Assembly (NCBI RefSeq): GCF_001425175.1
Contig: NZ_LMDV01000008.1
Span: 977,494 to 1,041,493, forward strand
Length of the DNA: 64,000 nt
Direction of reading: 5' to 3'
Source of the DNA: Nocardioides sp. Root1257
GTDB taxonomy: Bacteria; Actinomycetota; Actinomycetes; Propionibacteriales; Nocardioidaceae
In this document: positions 63,002 through 64,000 of the stretch, in pieces
Position numbering within the stretch: position 1 is the first letter of the stretch
Layout of the letters: each line of letters opens with the position of its first letter
Notes under the pieces: generated by a model
Databases searched by the model: none
What the model saw: only the letters and a program-made list of their open reading frames with translations
Told to the model about the DNA's origin: nothing
Program-made: the position numbers and the translations under genes

Positions 63002-63427
63002 TCAGTCCTCGCGGTAGTCCTCGACGACGTGCATGGCTGCCTCCTCGGCGGACGCGGAGCCGTCATCGATCCCGACGTCGTCCCCGACGAGGTCCTTCTC
63101 CTGGTCCTCGCCGAGCCCCTCGTCCGGGTCGACGAGCCGGCCGGCGCGGACGTCGCCGACCTCGCCGTCCTCGAGGTCGTCGTCGGTCTCGGCGTACGGG
63201 TCGACGTCGGGCTCCTCCTGGGAGATCCGCTGGTCGATGCTCTCGCGGTGCTCCTCCTCCCAGGGCGTGTTGCCGTAGCCCTGGCCGGCGGAGTACTTCT
63301 CCGGCGGGGAGTAGCCGCGGTCCAGCTCGTCCTCGACGTCGGGGTCGCCGAGGTCGTCGATGTTGCCGGGCTGGTCCTCGTCGTCGACGCTGTAGTCGCC
63401 GTAGATCTCGCCGTCGTTTTCGCTCAC
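63002..63427 (-). CDS. DUF5709 family acidic protein
   Basis: 141 residues, very rich in Asp and Glu, with a [20 protein letters not shown] block near residue 38, [17 protein letters not shown] near 62, [15 protein letters not shown] near 92 and [17 protein letters not shown] at the end. This is the DUF5709 pattern seen across actinobacteria; the protein is probably largely disordered and cytosolic, and its function is not known. GTG 63427 lies 6 bases after TAGCGT on the minus strand. Confidence 0.88.
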   Translation of the reverse strand: MSENDGEIYGDYSVDDEDQPGNIDDLGDPDVEDELDRGYSPPEKYSAGQGYGNTPWEEEHRESIDQRISQEEPDVDPYAETDDDLEDGEVGDVRAGRLVDPDEGLGEDQEKDLVGDDVGIDDGSASAEEAAMHVVEDYRED

Positions 63428-63515
63428 GGGGCCACGCTACTGCGCCGGCGCAACCGGCGCCCCTCACCCGAAATGGCCGATTGCGGGTCGTGCTTCGGCG
63501 GGGGACCGTGGAGGC

Positions 63516-64000
63516 ATGGACCCGGACTTCGCGACCCTGGACCGGTGGTGGCGCGCGGCGAACTACCTCTCGGTCGGGCAGATCTACCTGATGGACAACC
63601 CGCTGCTGCTGGAGCCGCTGCGCGAGGAGCACGTCAAGCCGAGGCTGCTCGGCCACTGGGGCACCACCCCCGGCCTCAACTTCGTGTACGCCCACCTCAA
63701 CCGGGCGATCATGGCCCGAGGGCAGCGCATGATCTTCGTGACCGGCCCCGGCCACGGCGGCCCCGGGGTGGTTGCGTCGTCGTACCTCGAGGGCACGTAC
63801 TCCGAGGTCTACCCGAACGTCGGTCTCGACCTGCGCGGGCTGCAGCGCCTGTTCACCCAGTTCTCGTTCCCCGGTGGCATCCCCAGCCACGCGGCGCCGG
63901 AGACGCCCGGCTCGATCCACGAGGGCGGTGAGCTGGGCTACGCCCTCTCGCACGCGTACGGCGCCGCCTTCGACAACCCCGACCTCGTGGTCGCGGCGGT
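63516..64000 (+). CDS. xfp: Phosphoketolase, N-terminal part (partial)
   Basis: 161 residues visible before the window ends. The thiamine-diphosphate domain of phosphoketolase is clear: [20 protein letters not shown] near residue 6, [20 protein letters not shown] near 44, [20 protein letters not shown] near 73 and [18 protein letters not shown] near 115. The enzyme splits xylulose 5-phosphate or fructose 6-phosphate to acetyl phosphate with inorganic phosphate. ATG 63516 follows GGAGG. The gene continues beyond the window. Confidence 0.93.
   Translation, partial: MDPDFATLDRWWRAANYLSVGQIYLMDNPLLLEPLREEHVKPRLLGHWGTTPGLNFVYAHLNRAIMARGQRMIFVTGPGHGGPGVVASSYLEGTYSEVYPNVGLDLRGLQRLFTQFSFPGGIPSHAAPETPGSIHEGGELGYALSHAYGAAFDNPDLVVAA

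Overview
The window is high-GC, tightly packed chromosomal DNA from an actinobacterium. Third codon positions are almost all G or C, GTG starts are common, and many genes overlap by 4 bases. Mycothiol-linked enzymes, a His-tailed GroEL1 and the coproporphyrin-dependent haem enzymes are present. The gene set and style fit Nocardioidaceae (Nocardioides-like); the assignment is inferred from content, not from a marker search. No tRNA, rRNA, CRISPR array, transposase or phage gene was seen, and no gene-free stretch exceeds about 220 bases.

Layout. 1-2702: end of an organosulfur cluster (SfnB/DszC-type monooxygenase, SsuD, two flavin reductases). 2729-10712: haem genes hemY and hemQ, separated by a lipoprotein, an aminotransferase/sulfotransferase pair, a membrane protein and a two-component system. 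10749-12456: lipoprotein, then a solitary AbiEi/DUF559-like gene flanked by two 49-base palindromes. 12483-15590: msrB and a fatty-acid desaturase with its ferredoxin reductase. 15629-17643: DUF6855-like protein, stand-alone LigD-type polymerase, DinB-fold protein. 17857-23179: tRNA t6A genes tsaB, rimI and tsaD, with a double-HAD phosphatase, a DUF2000 gene and an AraC regulator set between rimI and tsaD. 23255-25414: MMPL transporter. 25475-29583: two tandem ECF sigma/membrane-propeller cassettes. 29682-32116: mycothiol-dependent formaldehyde detoxification genes and a membrane protein. 32209-35606: methyltransferase, groES, groEL1. 35663-39077: third ECF cassette, a GT-C-like membrane protein, YciI. 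39170-45893: ACT-GNAT protein, guaB, fourth ECF cassette, guaB3, RNase HI, a nitrilase-family hydrolase. 45890-49974: propeller lipoprotein, zincin lipoprotein, CapA-like protein. 50047-59128: glpD, a catabolic operon behind a KstR-like operator, gabD2 and choD. 59350-64000: guaA, an F420-type oxidoreductase behind a second KstR-like operator, a small GPGG-motif membrane protein, an SDR, a DUF5709 protein and the start of a phosphoketolase.

The order tsaB-rimI-tsaD-groES-groEL1-guaB-guaB3-choD-guaA follows the Mycobacterium tuberculosis Rv3421c-Rv3396c block. This part is therefore an old conserved backbone into which the ECF cassettes and other genes have been inserted.

Two regulatory regularities can be read directly. 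First, about twenty genes have a -10-like hexamer ending exactly 6 bases before the start codon, which implies widespread leaderless transcription. Second, three of the four ECF cassettes share the motif TGCAACC, 16 bases, CGTNNW, 6 bases, start codon, which looks like a common autoregulatory promoter. The most novel candidates are this ECF family, the palindrome-flanked DUF559 unit, the sulfotransferase-aminotransferase pair, the KstR-like operator pair and a possible structured RNA upstream of tsaB.
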